A stretch of DNA of 54,810 nucleotides, taken from the NCBI GenBank assembly GCA_022616725.1, contig JAKEEH010000420.1, positions 1-54,810 of the forward strand. Direction: 5' to 3'. The translations under genes and the position numbers were made by a program. The notes below the pieces were generated by a model. That model searched no databases, was not told the DNA's origin, and was given only the letters and a program-made list of their open reading frames with translations. Below are positions 32,974 through 41,584 of the stretch, in pieces (position 1 is the first letter of the stretch; each line of letters starts with the position of its first letter). This DNA is from Limisphaerales bacterium (GTDB lineage Bacteria > Verrucomicrobiota > Verrucomicrobiia > Limisphaerales > JAKEEH01).

Positions 32974-35836
32974 GACTCGTTTCCAGCAATAAATCTGCCG
33001 TTTCCGTCCAATCCCCCGCCTTGGCCCGCCGTTCCGTCTGTGCGCATAGTTCGGCCAGCCGTTTGGCCCCCAAATGGCCCGCGCTGCCCTTTAAGCTGTG
33101 CGCCATTGCCGCCAGAGAGGCAAAATCTTTCCCCTCATGGGCAGTTTTCATCCGGGCGAGGCGGGGACGCGCGTCCCGGAAAAACAATTCCACCAATTCC
33201 CGAACGGGTTCGGGCTGCCCCGGCTCGTGCAGTTCCCGCAAGCCTGAAAGTATCGTAGCATCGATTGGGGGCGCCAACCCAGCGTCCGAGGGAGCCTTAA
33301 GTTTCAGCAATGCACGCTGCAAAACGCCTTCGAGCGACTCCAACTGCACCGGCTTGGTCAGGTAATCGTTCATGCCCGCGGCCAGGCAACGTTCGCGATC
33401 ATTGGGCAGCGCATTGGCGGTCAAAGCGATAATGTACGGCGCCGACTTGTACGCCAGGGTGCCGCCCAGGCGCAATTGACGCGTTACTTCGTAGCCGTCG
33501 ATTTCAGGCATCTGGCAGTCGAGGAGAATGACCTGGTATGCTGCCCGCTTCATCGCAGCGATCACCTCCGTCCCATTGGACACTGCGTCGGCGCAATAGC
33601 CCAGCTTGCGCAGTTGCCGGACGATCACGCGCTGGTTGACCACGTTGTCTTCCGCGACCAGCAATCGAAGCCATCGATTCCCGGGTTCGACCTGCGAGGA
33701 ATCACCGCCGTTGGTGATCGTGCTTCCGACCGGCGGCTCCTCCCAAGTGCTCATCATATCGGAAAGGATCTCAATCAGCCTGGATTGCCGCACCGGTTTG
33801 ACCAGGCAAGCCGCAATGCCGGCCTCCTGCATGACAGACGTGCTGAGACGTTTGCCGAGAGGCGCGATGATAACCAGGCGGGTGTGCGCGATCGGGAGAA
33901 CGGCCTTGATTCTGCCCACCAGAGCCAGCCCCTCCATACCGGCATCCTCGCTGCTCAGAACACCTATGTCATAAGCTTTGCCGGCCGCCGCCGCCGTTTC
34001 CAGGTGCGCCAGGCAATCCGCGGCCGGAATCGCCGCGACGTGCCCCAACTTCACCGCCCCGAGTTGATGGACAAGCATCTCACGCGCGTGTTCCTGGTCG
34101 TCAGCAATCAGGACCCTAAGGTGACTAAGGTCGTTCTTCGTGAAAAACTCGGTCTCCGCATCGGGCTGGCGGGCCAATGGCAGTTCAAACCAAAAGGTCG
34201 AGCCTCGTCCGACCGTGCTTTCACAGCCGATTCGCCCTCCCATCATCTCCATCAACTGCTTGCAGATCGAGAGCCCCAGGCCCGTGCCCCCAAACTTGCG
34301 CGTGGTCGAACTGTCCGCCTGGGTAAAGGGAGCAAAGATGTTTCCACTGACCTTTGGATCGATCCCCATTCCGGTATCGGACACGGCGATGCGGATATTC
34401 GCAGCGTTCGCGACTGCCTCGCCTGCTTTCGATACTCGCACGGTCACTTGGCCGCGTTGAGTGAATTTCACTGCGTTGCTCAGCAAATTGGCCAGCACTT
34501 GCCGAATCCGACCCGAGTCACCTCGCAGTTTCGTCGGTACATCGGCCTCGAGCCAGCAGCCCAGTTCAATTTCCTTTTTCCAGGCGGTTTCGCCCAGCAG
34601 TTCGACGCTGCTTTCCACGGCTTCCCGCAGATCGAAATCCACCATTTCCAGGGTCAGCTTGCCCGCCTCTATTTTCGAAAAGTCCAAAATATCGCTGACA
34701 ATCCCGAGTAACGTGTTGGTGCCGTCCCGCAGCGTCTCGACGAACTCCCTTTGTTCCTGCGTCAACGGCGTGCCCAACAGCAGGCCGGTCATTCCCACTA
34801 TGGCTTGCATCGGCGTGCGAATCTCGTGGCTCATGTTGGCGAGGAAGGTCGATTTTGCCCGGGCCGATTCCAGTGCCGCGTCGCGCGCCTGTTCCAGCTC
34901 CCTTTCCATTAGCTTGCGTTGCGTTACATCCCAAAATATCCCCTGGATGCCGATCACGCGTCCCTGAGCGTCGTAGAGAGGCGTTTTGATCACGTGGACG
35001 AACAGGTTGTCGCCGTTCGGCGTCACGTGCGCTTCCACTGTGTCCAGATTCTGCAGGGTCTCCATGACGCGCACGTCATCCCGCAAATATTTATTTGCCA
35101 GCTCTGGCGGAAAAAAGTCGAAGTCCGTCTTGCCGACGATCTCGGCCAGCGGCCGCCCGATCCATTGACAGAACTTGCGGTTGGCGAACGTGAAGCGTCC
35201 CTGGGCGTCTTTGCGCAGAATGTTCTGGGGCAGCGTTTCCACCAGCGTTTGGTAAAACGCCTCTGAATCCCGCAACTGGCTTTCCGTGCGGTTGTGCTTC
35301 TCGATGAGGCGGGCGAGATCGCTGGCATGCCGCTGCTCCGCCAGCCTATGTCCGAGGTGAGCCATGATTTGCCGCGCGAGCAACTCAAGCCCTCGCAACT
35401 GCTGGGGCGAAAACCGCCGGCGTCTTCGCTCCAGAACCGCCAGCGTTCCCAATATGTAACCCTCGTTCGACAGCAGCGGCGCCGCCGCATACGAGCGTGC
35501 TCCGACTTCGTCGCGCCAGAAACGCGGCGTGCTCTCCGGCAGTTCCTCAATCATGACCGGACCCTCTGCGCCGCCCTCCGCCTCAAGGACCGCCCGGGCG
35601 CACAGCGACAACTCGCGCGCCACCTCCCGGACCTCGATCCCGACGCGCGCCTTGAACCATTGCCTCTGCGCGTCAATAAAACCAATGTAAGCCATGGGCG
35701 CGTCGCATAGGGTCGCGGCCAACGAGGCCAGTTCGTCGAGCACGGGCTCGGGATCGCTGTCAAGAATCTCCGAGGCTCGCAATGCGGCGAGTCGGCCCGA
35801 TTCCCGCGACGCAAGATTTAATGCTTCGCTGCTCAA
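32924..35836 (-). CDS. hybrid sensor kinase GAF-PAS-HisKA-HATPase-REC-REC-Hpt
   Basis: A 970-residue cytoplasmic kinase. GAF about 30-165 ([18 protein letters not shown]), PAS about 191-320 ([22 protein letters not shown]), His[13 protein letters not shown] with H337, HATPase [11 protein letters not shown]...[11 protein letters not shown]. The first C-terminal receiver (LRVLIADDQ) reads [11 protein letters not shown] where the phospho-Asp should be (S628), so it is probably unphosphorylatable. The second receiver is complete ([18 protein letters not shown]), and the Hpt has [13 protein letters not shown]. It is first in the operon, overlapping the next kinase gene. The signal could be a small ligand for GAF or PAS. 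Confidence 0.9.
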   Translation of the reverse strand: MSSEALNLASRESGRLAALRASEILDSDPEPVLDELASLAATLCDAPMAYIGFIDAQRQWFKARVGIEVREVARELSLCARAVLEAEGGAEGPVMIEELPESTPRFWRDEVGARSYAAAPLLSNEGYILGTLAVLERRRRRFSPQQLRGLELLARQIMAHLGHRLAEQRHASDLARLIEKHNRTESQLRDSEAFYQTLVETLPQNILRKDAQGRFTFANRKFCQWIGRPLAEIVGKTDFDFFPPELANKYLRDDVRVMETLQNLDTVEAHVTPNGDNLFVHVIKTPLYDAQGRVIGIQGIFWDVTQRKLMERELEQARDAALESARAKSTFLANMSHEIRTPMQAIVGMTGLLLGTPLTQEQREFVETLRDGTNTLLGIVSDILDFSKIEAGKLTLEMVDFDLREAVESSVELLGETAWKKEIELGCWLEADVPTKLRGDSGRIRQVLANLLSNAVKFTQRGQVTVRVSKAGEAVANAANIRIAVSDTGMGIDPKVSGNIFAPFTQADSSTTRKFGGTGLGLSICKQLMEMMGGRIGCESTVGRGSTFWFELPLARQPDAETEFFTKNDLSHLRVLIADDQEHAREMLVHQLGAVKLGHVAAIPAADCLAHLETAAAAGKAYDIGVLSSEDAGMEGLALVGRIKAVLPIAHTRLVIIAPLGKRLSTSVMQEAGIAACLVKPVRQSRLIEILSDMMSTWEEPPVGSTITNGGDSSQVEPGNRWLRLLVAEDNVVNQRVIVRQLRKLGYCADAVSNGTEVIAAMKRAAYQVILLDCQMPEIDGYEVTRQLRLGGTLAYKSAPYIIALTANALPNDRERCLAAGMNDYLTKPVQLESLEGVLQRALLKLKAPSDAGLAPPIDATILSGLRELHEPGQPEPVRELVELFFRDARPRLARMKTAHEGKDFASLAAMAHSLKGSAGHLGAKRLAELCAQTERRAKAGDWTETADLLLETSREFHRVETALVAELQK

Positions 35837-36150
35837 GCGCTTGTGCTGTTAGCTGCTTTTACCATGACCGAGCGGCACCTTCAAAGGGCAATTAGGGGCA
35901 AATCCGAAAACCGAATTCCGAAGCTCGGAGAGACGGGTCTCGGGTTTCGTGCTTCTTTCGGAGTTCGGCTTAGGGTTTCAGATTTTGACACCCTGCCACG
36001 GCGAGGAAGCAAAATTTCTGTTTTCAAACGTCGCAAGGACGCTATTCTGCGGCCGTTGAGCATGGCAAATTCGAAAACCGAATTCCAAAGCCCGAAGCGC
36101 CCATTTCGGATTGCCCATTTCGGATTTCGGATTTGCTGGGGATTTCCGGT
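35837..36150. repeat. TTCGGATTT-type oligomer repeats upstream of plsY
   Basis: A 314-base gap between divergent genes filled with units such as ccgaaaaccgaattccgaagc (split), tttcggattgccc and atttcggatttcgga. It continues nearly to the plsY start codon and is the same family as at 1529-1640. No promoter stands out. Confidence 0.6.
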
Positions 36151-36783
36151 ATGACGCTGGGACGCGACATCACATTGATGATTGTCTGCTATTGCTTCGG
36201 CTGTTTTACCTCCGGGTATTACTGGGTGCGGTGGCGCACCGGGCAGGACATTCGCGACCATGGCAGCGGGACCGTGGGCGCGCGCAACGTGGGGCGGTTG
36301 CTTGGGCCGTTCAGCTTTTTCGCGACGCTGCTGATGGATTTCACGAAGGGGGCGCTGGCGGTCTGGCTGGCCATGAAAATCAATGCGAGCCCCGAGGGGA
36401 CGGTCGCGGCGATCGTCGCGGCGGTGGTGGGCCACACGTGGCCGGCTCAACTGCGGTTCCAGGGCGGCAAGGGAGTCGCAACGTCGTTGGGAGCAATCCT
36501 GGCTTTCGATCCGCTACTGGCTTTGCTATTGGTGATTGTGTTCCTGCCCTGTTTCGCGCTGCTGCGCAATTTTACGCTTGGCGGCCTGCTGGCGTTTGCG
36601 CTCGCGCCGCTGCTGGCCTTTTTCGTCGGGCTGGGAAATGTGAGCGTAGCGGCGCTCTCGCTGGTGGCGGGAGTGATCCTGATTGCGCACCGCAAAAATA
36701 TTCGGGAAGAGATTTCTGGAATTCTTGCGCCCCGCCCGTTAAAAGAGAACTCAATGCACAAAAACAAGGGTTCCGGCTCATGA
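36151..36783 (+). CDS. plsY: glycerol-3-phosphate acyltransferase PlsY
   Basis: A 210-residue polytopic membrane enzyme of normal length. It transfers acyl groups from acyl-phosphate to glycerol-3-phosphate, first step in phospholipid synthesis. Signature motifs: GSGTVGARNVGRLLG (usual GSGNIGATNVxR), GHTWPAQLRFQGGKGVATSLG, and the last IAHRKNIREE. Five to seven hydrophobic helices are visible. The start at 36151 is chosen because the upstream residues come from a repeat and no family residue lies before it. Its stop overlaps the next gene's start (ATGA), so the two are coupled. Confidence 0.9.
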   Translation: MTLGRDITLMIVCYCFGCFTSGYYWVRWRTGQDIRDHGSGTVGARNVGRLLGPFSFFATLLMDFTKGALAVWLAMKINASPEGTVAAIVAAVVGHTWPAQLRFQGGKGVATSLGAILAFDPLLALLLVIVFLPCFALLRNFTLGGLLAFALAPLLAFFVGLGNVSVAALSLVAGVILIAHRKNIREEISGILAPRPLKENSMHKNKGSGS

Positions 36784-38414
36784 GCGCCACAGCCTCGTTA
36801 ACGTTCAAAATCGCGACGGAAGCGGCGGAGTTCGAGGCGATTCACCGGCTGAACTACAAGACCTTCGTCGAGGAAATCCCGCAGCACACCAACAACCCCG
36901 ACGAACGCCTGGTGGACAAGTTTCACGGCGAGAATACCTACGCGATCTGCCTGGCCGGCGAACGCGTCGTTGGAATGGTCGCCGGGCGCGCCCAGCGTCC
37001 CTTCTCCCTCGATCACAAACTGCCCAACCTCGATTCCCACCTGCCGCCGGGACGCAACGTTCTGGAAGTGCGCCTGCTCTCCGTCGAGAAGGAATTTCGC
37101 AACGGCTTCGTGTTTTCGCGGCTGGTGGGACTGCTCGCGCAATATTTCCGGGAACGCGGCTTCGATCTGGCGATCATTTCCGGGACCCTGCGGCAACTGC
37201 GACTCTACAAGCATTTGGGCTTTGTTCCGTTTGGTCCACGGGTGGGTTCGGGCGAAGCTCAGTTCCAGCCCATGTACTTGACCCTGGAAAGCTTCATCGA
37301 AATGGCGAAAACCCTTTCACCGTCGTCGCCGGCAGTGGAGCGAATCCTGGCCAGTTACCTGCCGGGTCCGGTCGAGGTGCACCATGAGGTTCGCAAGGCA
37401 TTCGAGCGTGGCCCGGTGTCGCATCGGTCCGACGCCTTCATCAACGACTTTCGCGCGACAAAGAAAATGTTGTGCGAGCTCACTTCGGCGGCGCACGTGG
37501 AGATTCTGGTTGGATCCGGGAGTCTGGCCAATGACGCGATCGGCGCGCAGTTGTCGCGGCTGGGAAGCCGCGGCTTGATCCTGAGCAACGGCGAGTTTGG
37601 CGACAGGCTGATTGATCATGCGGCGCGGCTGGGCCTTGATTTTGAGATGTATCAGATGGGGTGGGGCGAGCCGTTCGATTATGCCGAAATCCGCCAGCGC
37701 GTTCAGGGCAAGCCGTTCGGGTGGATGTGGGCAGTGCATTGCGAGACTTCGACCGGGATTCTGAACGAATTGAAAGAACTGAAATCGATCTGCGCGCGCG
37801 CCAGCCTCAAGTTGTGCCTGGATTGCATCAGTTCCATTGGCACCGTTCCGGTCGAACTGACAGAAGTTCACTTTGCCTCCTGCGCGAGCGGCAAAGGGCT
37901 GGCGGCGTTTCCGGGACTGTCGATGGTTTTTTACAATCAGCCTCTGACGCCCGCGCCCTTGCCGCGTTATCTCGATCTCAGCTTTTACGCGGCGCAACAG
38001 GGCATCCCGTTCACCCAGTCATCCAACCTCATCTACGCGCTCCAAACCTCGCTCAAACGTACGGCGTGGGGCGAAAAGTTTGCTCAGATCAGCGCGACAT
38101 CGACATGGCTGCGGGCTCGGTTGCGGGAACTCGGGTTCCAGATTGTGGCGCCGGATGCGCACGCCTCTCCGGCCGTTGTGAGTATTGCCTTGCCGGCGGA
38201 AGTCAGTTCCAAAAGCGTTGGCTGGCAATTGCAAAAGGCCGGTTACCTGCTGAGCTACAAAAGCGAGTATCTTTTGCGGCGCAATTGGATTCAGATTTGC
38301 CTCATGGGCGAGTGGACCCGGGAGAACCTCGCCGCTTTGCCCGACGTGCTGTTCGAACTCACCGCCAACCAACGCCGACGCAAAAGCAAACGCTTGCTCC
38401 AGACCCCTGCGTGA
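36780..38414 (+). CDS. GNAT acyltransferase-class V aminotransferase fusion protein
   Basis: A 544-residue two-domain protein. Residues about 1-190 form a GNAT-type domain (LTFKIATEAAEFEAIHRLNYKTF, AGERVVGMVAGR, EVRLLSVEKEFRNGFVFSRLVGLL, AIISGTLRQLRLYKHLGFVPFG) resembling long-chain acyl/PEP-type acyltransferases. Residues about 195-535 form a class V PLP-dependent aminotransferase with HVEILVGSGSLANDAIGAQLSRL, CETSTGIL, the LDCISSIGTVPVEL Asp, and the PLP-binding lysine K372 in ASGKGLAAFPGL. The frame is open further upstream inside plsY, but the ATGA overlap fixes the start at 36780. Linkage to plsY and an MFS gene hints at a lipid or acyl-amino compound; the actual reaction is unknown. Confidence 0.8.
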   Translation: MSATASLTFKIATEAAEFEAIHRLNYKTFVEEIPQHTNNPDERLVDKFHGENTYAICLAGERVVGMVAGRAQRPFSLDHKLPNLDSHLPPGRNVLEVRLLSVEKEFRNGFVFSRLVGLLAQYFRERGFDLAIISGTLRQLRLYKHLGFVPFGPRVGSGEAQFQPMYLTLESFIEMAKTLSPSSPAVERILASYLPGPVEVHHEVRKAFERGPVSHRSDAFINDFRATKKMLCELTSAAHVEILVGSGSLANDAIGAQLSRLGSRGLILSNGEFGDRLIDHAARLGLDFEMYQMGWGEPFDYAEIRQRVQGKPFGWMWAVHCETSTGILNELKELKSICARASLKLCLDCISSIGTVPVELTEVHFASCASGKGLAAFPGLSMVFYNQPLTPAPLPRYLDLSFYAAQQGIPFTQSSNLIYALQTSLKRTAWGEKFAQISATSTWLRARLRELGFQIVAPDAHASPAVVSIALPAEVSSKSVGWQLQKAGYLLSYKSEYLLRRNWIQICLMGEWTRENLAALPDVLFELTANQRRRKSKRLLQTPA

Positions 38415-39760
38415 GCCGTCTGCCGGCAGCCGCCGAATCGGAAAGCGACCAACCTCCGCTCGCGGGTGCTCATCGTATCACGCGACGTGCCATCACGGGC
38501 TGGGTGCTCTACGATCTCGCGAACACCATTTTCATGATGGGGGTGATTTCGTTTTTGTTCCCGCTTTGGGTGCGCGACGAGGTCGGGCCCGCCAGAGCGG
38601 ATGCCCGGTACGGAATCATCAGCGCGATTTCGATGGGCATCATCTTTTTGTTTTCGCCACTGCTTGGCGCTATGACCGACCGAGCACGAACCCGTATGCC
38701 ATTTCTTATGGTCAGCACGTTGATTTGCATCGCCCTGACCGCGTTGTTGGGCCGCGGCCCATTCATGACGACCGCGATACTTTTCGTCGTCGCCAACATC
38801 GCCTATCAGGCGAGTCAGCAGTTTTATGATGCGCTGCTCCCGGAGGTAAGTACGCCGGAGAATCGGGGGCGCATCGGCGGGATTGGTGTCGGTGTTGGAT
38901 ATCTGGGGTCGTACATCGCCATCGGCTTGAGCCTGCTGGTCGGAACCGAGAACAAGCCGCGACTGTTCACGCTTTATGCGATCGCGTTTCTGGTCTTTTC
39001 GATTCCGTGTGTACTGTTTGTCAAAGAACGAGGAAACCCGACGCCACGCCCGATCAATTTTGCGGCGATTATGGAGTCGTTGCGCGGAACGTATGACGCG
39101 TTGCGACACAGCCAGAAATTTCCCGGCCTGTTGCGATTCCTGGTCGGTCGCGTGTTCTATACGGACGCGATCAACACGGTCATCAACATCATGGTGCTTT
39201 ACACCGTCAACGTCGCGGTCGCTGGGGGACTGGACAAGGCTCAGGGCGAAGCGAAGGCGCAGATCATCATGCTGTTCGCGATCACCTTTGCCATTGCAGG
39301 TGGATTTGCGTGGGGGTGGCTCGCCGACAAGATCGGTCCGCGCCGCACTCTGCACAACGTCCTTTACTTCTGGATGGGGATTTTTGTCTTGGCGGCGCTG
39401 GTTGGCATGTTCAAATTGCCGCTCTTTTTTATGTTCGTCGTAGCCGGCGCCGCCGGCTTCGCCATGGGCGGCGTCTGGGCCGCCGACCGTCCTTTTATGC
39501 TGCGCCTAACACCTCCGCATCGCATCGGCGAATTTTATGGCTTATACGGGATGGTGGGTCGTTTTTCGGCCATCACAGGTCCTATCGTCTGGGCCGCCGT
39601 GACTTCGGCGCTGATCAAGGCCGGAGCAACCCCGCTGAAAGCGCAGGGATTCGCGGTGCTGGTGCTCCTGGCCCTGGTTCTCATCAGCTACGCCATTCTC
39701 CGGCCCGTTTCGGACAACGTTGAGCGGAGGGCCGAGCCAACAGTTCCAACAACTCCCTGA
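38411..39760 (+). CDS. MFS transporter, UMF1/Atg22-like
   Basis: A 449-residue transporter with about twelve hydrophobic helices. It starts at the GTG at 38411 in a GTGA overlap with the fusion gene; the frame is open to 37661 but that part is a shadow of the upstream gene. Motifs: GWVLYDLANTIFMMGVISFLFPLWV at helix 1 (read in parts, UMF1-like), FSPLLGAMTDRARTRMPFLM (the loop 2-3 motif), ENRGRIGGIGVGVGYLGSYI, and GWLADKIGPRRTLHN after helix 7. UMF1 members often move amino acids or small metabolites. Its position as third gene suggests export of the fusion enzyme's product, an inference. Confidence 0.85.
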   Translation: MSRLPAAAESESDQPPLAGAHRITRRAITGWVLYDLANTIFMMGVISFLFPLWVRDEVGPARADARYGIISAISMGIIFLFSPLLGAMTDRARTRMPFLMVSTLICIALTALLGRGPFMTTAILFVVANIAYQASQQFYDALLPEVSTPENRGRIGGIGVGVGYLGSYIAIGLSLLVGTENKPRLFTLYAIAFLVFSIPCVLFVKERGNPTPRPINFAAIMESLRGTYDALRHSQKFPGLLRFLVGRVFYTDAINTVINIMVLYTVNVAVAGGLDKAQGEAKAQIIMLFAITFAIAGGFAWGWLADKIGPRRTLHNVLYFWMGIFVLAALVGMFKLPLFFMFVVAGAAGFAMGGVWAADRPFMLRLTPPHRIGEFYGLYGMVGRFSAITGPIVWAAVTSALIKAGATPLKAQGFAVLVLLALVLISYAILRPVSDNVERRAEPTVPTTP

Positions 39761-39767
39761 ATCGCCG

Positions 39768-39847
39768 TTTGGTGTCCCGGCTTCAGCCGGCGTCTTGAAT
39801 GGCAGGTTGCGCGCGCCCAACACGCCGGCTGAAGCCGGGACACCAAA
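39768..39847. repeat. perfect 26-bp inverted repeat (REP/MITE-like, possible terminator)
   Basis: Arms at 39768-39793 and 39822-39847 are exact reverse complements (beginning TTTGGTGTCCCGG and ending CCGGGACACCAAA) around a 28-base loop. It would form a very stable hairpin between the MFS gene and the protease gene. GC-rich REP-like palindromes are typical of this bacterial group. It may end transcription of the plsY operon. Confidence 0.85.
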
Positions 39848-39910
39848 CTTACAAACTTGTAATGTTCGGGAAAGGCTGCTGTCACTTGCCGTTGCGACCG
39901 TGTGGGCAGT

Positions 39911-41425
39911 ATGACAAACAAATTTCGCAATCTGCCCTTCAAGGCGCGGCTCGCGTTGCTTGGAGGCGCGTCTCTGATGATCGGCGCTACGCTGGCTTTT
40001 GGCCGGCTGGCCGAAAACGATGATTCGAAGGCGCCGCCCGTGCGCCTGGTGGTGGAGGAAGCCCCGGTAAAACGAGATGGCCGTTTTACGACCAGCTTCG
40101 CTCCGATCATAAAGGAAGTTTCGCCCGCCGTGGTCAAAGTGTTCACGACGACTACACCGCGGGTGCCGACACAGCATAATCCCTTCTTCGACGATCCGTT
40201 TTTCCGGCGGTTTTTCGGGGATGATTTGCCGGGTGGGGGCGAACGCCGTTTCCGCATGCCGAAACAGCATGGCCTCGGTTCGGGCGTCGTCGTCACCGCC
40301 GATGGGTACATCCTGACGAACAACCACGTGGTCGAAAATGCCGACGAGATCAAAGTAGCGTTCGCGGATGGCAAGGAGCACACCGCGAAAGTAGTGGGGC
40401 GCGACGCCAAGACGGACATTGCCGTGCTGAAGATCGATGCGAAAGACCTGCCTTACGCGCACACGGCGAACAGCGACAACATCGAGGTGGGGGATGTGGT
40501 GCTCGCGATCGGCAATCCCTTCGGTGTCGGGCAGACCGTTACGATGGGTATCGTGAGCGCCACAGGCCGGGGCAACATTGGCCTGGACTACGAGGACTTC
40601 ATCCAGACAGACGCGGCGATCAACCCGGGCAATTCCGGCGGCGCGCTCGTGGATGCGGAAGGGCGCCTGATTGGGATCAACACGGCGATCCTCAGCCGCA
40701 GCGGCGGCAATCATGGCGTGGGCTTCGCGGTCCCGATCAACCTGGCGCGTTCCGTCATGGAAAGCCTTATGAAGGATGGGCGCGTGGTGCGTGGGTTCAT
40801 GGGCGTGAACATCCAGGACGTGACGCCAACGCTCGCAAAGGAGTTCAAGCTGAAGGAGAACACCGGCGCGCTGGTAGCGGATGTGACGCCTGATAGTCCT
40901 GCGGCCAAAGCGGGCATCAAGGCGGGCGACATCATTGTCGAGTTCAACAAGAAGCCGGTGCGCGACAGCCGCAATCTGAAATTGCAGGTTGGCCAGACGG
41001 CTCCGGACTCGAAAATCGCCGTGAAGATCCTGCGTGACGGTTCGCCGAAGACGGTGGAAGTAAGATTAAAAGAACTTCCGCGCAGTGAACTGGCGGCACG
41101 CTCCAGTCGCGATTCCGGTGGCTCGACCGAGCAATCGCTGAAAGGGGTGGCCGTGGGCGACATTGATGCCCGCGTGCGCGAGCGGCTGAATCTGCCCGAG
41201 GGCATGAAGGGTGCCTTGGTCGTGGACGTGGACGGGGAGTCCGCGGCCTACGAGGCTGGGTTGCGCCCCGGCGATGTGATCCTCGAGATCAACCGCAAGC
41301 CCGTCGCAAACGCCGAGGAGGCGGTGGCGTTAACTTCCAAGGTGGACGACCGGTCCACTCTGCTGCGTGTCTGGAGCCGAGGCGGCACGCGTTACCTGGT
41401 CGTCAATGAAGAAAAGGAAGGCTAA
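39911..41425 (+). CDS. DegP/HtrA-type serine protease
   Basis: About 504 residues from the ATG at 39911 (a GTG nine bases earlier is possible). An N-terminal membrane segment (ARLALLGGASLMIGATLAF) exports it. The trypsin-like domain has H139 (TNNHVVEN), D169 (KTDIAVLKI) and S242 (NPGNSGGAL), all intact. Two PDZ domains follow: GFMGVNIQDVTPTLAKEF...AGIKAGDIIVEFNKKPV and, near the end, AYEAGLRPGDVILEINRKPV. It acts in the periplasm on misfolded envelope proteins, in a Do-family oligomer. It stands alone downstream of the 26-bp palindrome. Confidence 0.92.
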   Translation: MTNKFRNLPFKARLALLGGASLMIGATLAFGRLAENDDSKAPPVRLVVEEAPVKRDGRFTTSFAPIIKEVSPAVVKVFTTTTPRVPTQHNPFFDDPFFRRFFGDDLPGGGERRFRMPKQHGLGSGVVVTADGYILTNNHVVENADEIKVAFADGKEHTAKVVGRDAKTDIAVLKIDAKDLPYAHTANSDNIEVGDVVLAIGNPFGVGQTVTMGIVSATGRGNIGLDYEDFIQTDAAINPGNSGGALVDAEGRLIGINTAILSRSGGNHGVGFAVPINLARSVMESLMKDGRVVRGFMGVNIQDVTPTLAKEFKLKENTGALVADVTPDSPAAKAGIKAGDIIVEFNKKPVRDSRNLKLQVGQTAPDSKIAVKILRDGSPKTVEVRLKELPRSELAARSSRDSGGSTEQSLKGVAVGDIDARVRERLNLPEGMKGALVVDVDGESAAYEAGLRPGDVILEINRKPVANAEEAVALTSKVDDRSTLLRVWSRGGTRYLVVNEEKEG

Positions 41426-41534
41426 AAGCTTTCCCCTGAAAGCCGGGTCCCTGCAACCATCCTGCCATAGTGTGGGGGCCCGGTAATTCTTTTCTTCATC
41501 CGTCCCTGTCGGATCGGCCGAAGAGCCGGCGTAA

Positions 41535-41583
41535 GGGCGGAATTTTCAATTTTCATTTGGCAGTTTTCAATTTTCAATTGCCG
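41535..41583. repeat. TTTTCAA oligomer repeat
   Basis: Units of 'aattttcaa' and 'ttttcatttggcag' lie directly before the start codon of the next gene, encoding LKIEN-type peptides on the other strand. It is the AT-rich relative of the oligomer families seen elsewhere. Confidence 0.55.
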
Positions 41584-41584
41584 G

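Noticed and set aside
37661-38410. Upstream extension of the MFS gene
   Set aside because: This part runs inside the aminotransferase gene in another frame; the GTGA overlap gives a natural start at 38411.
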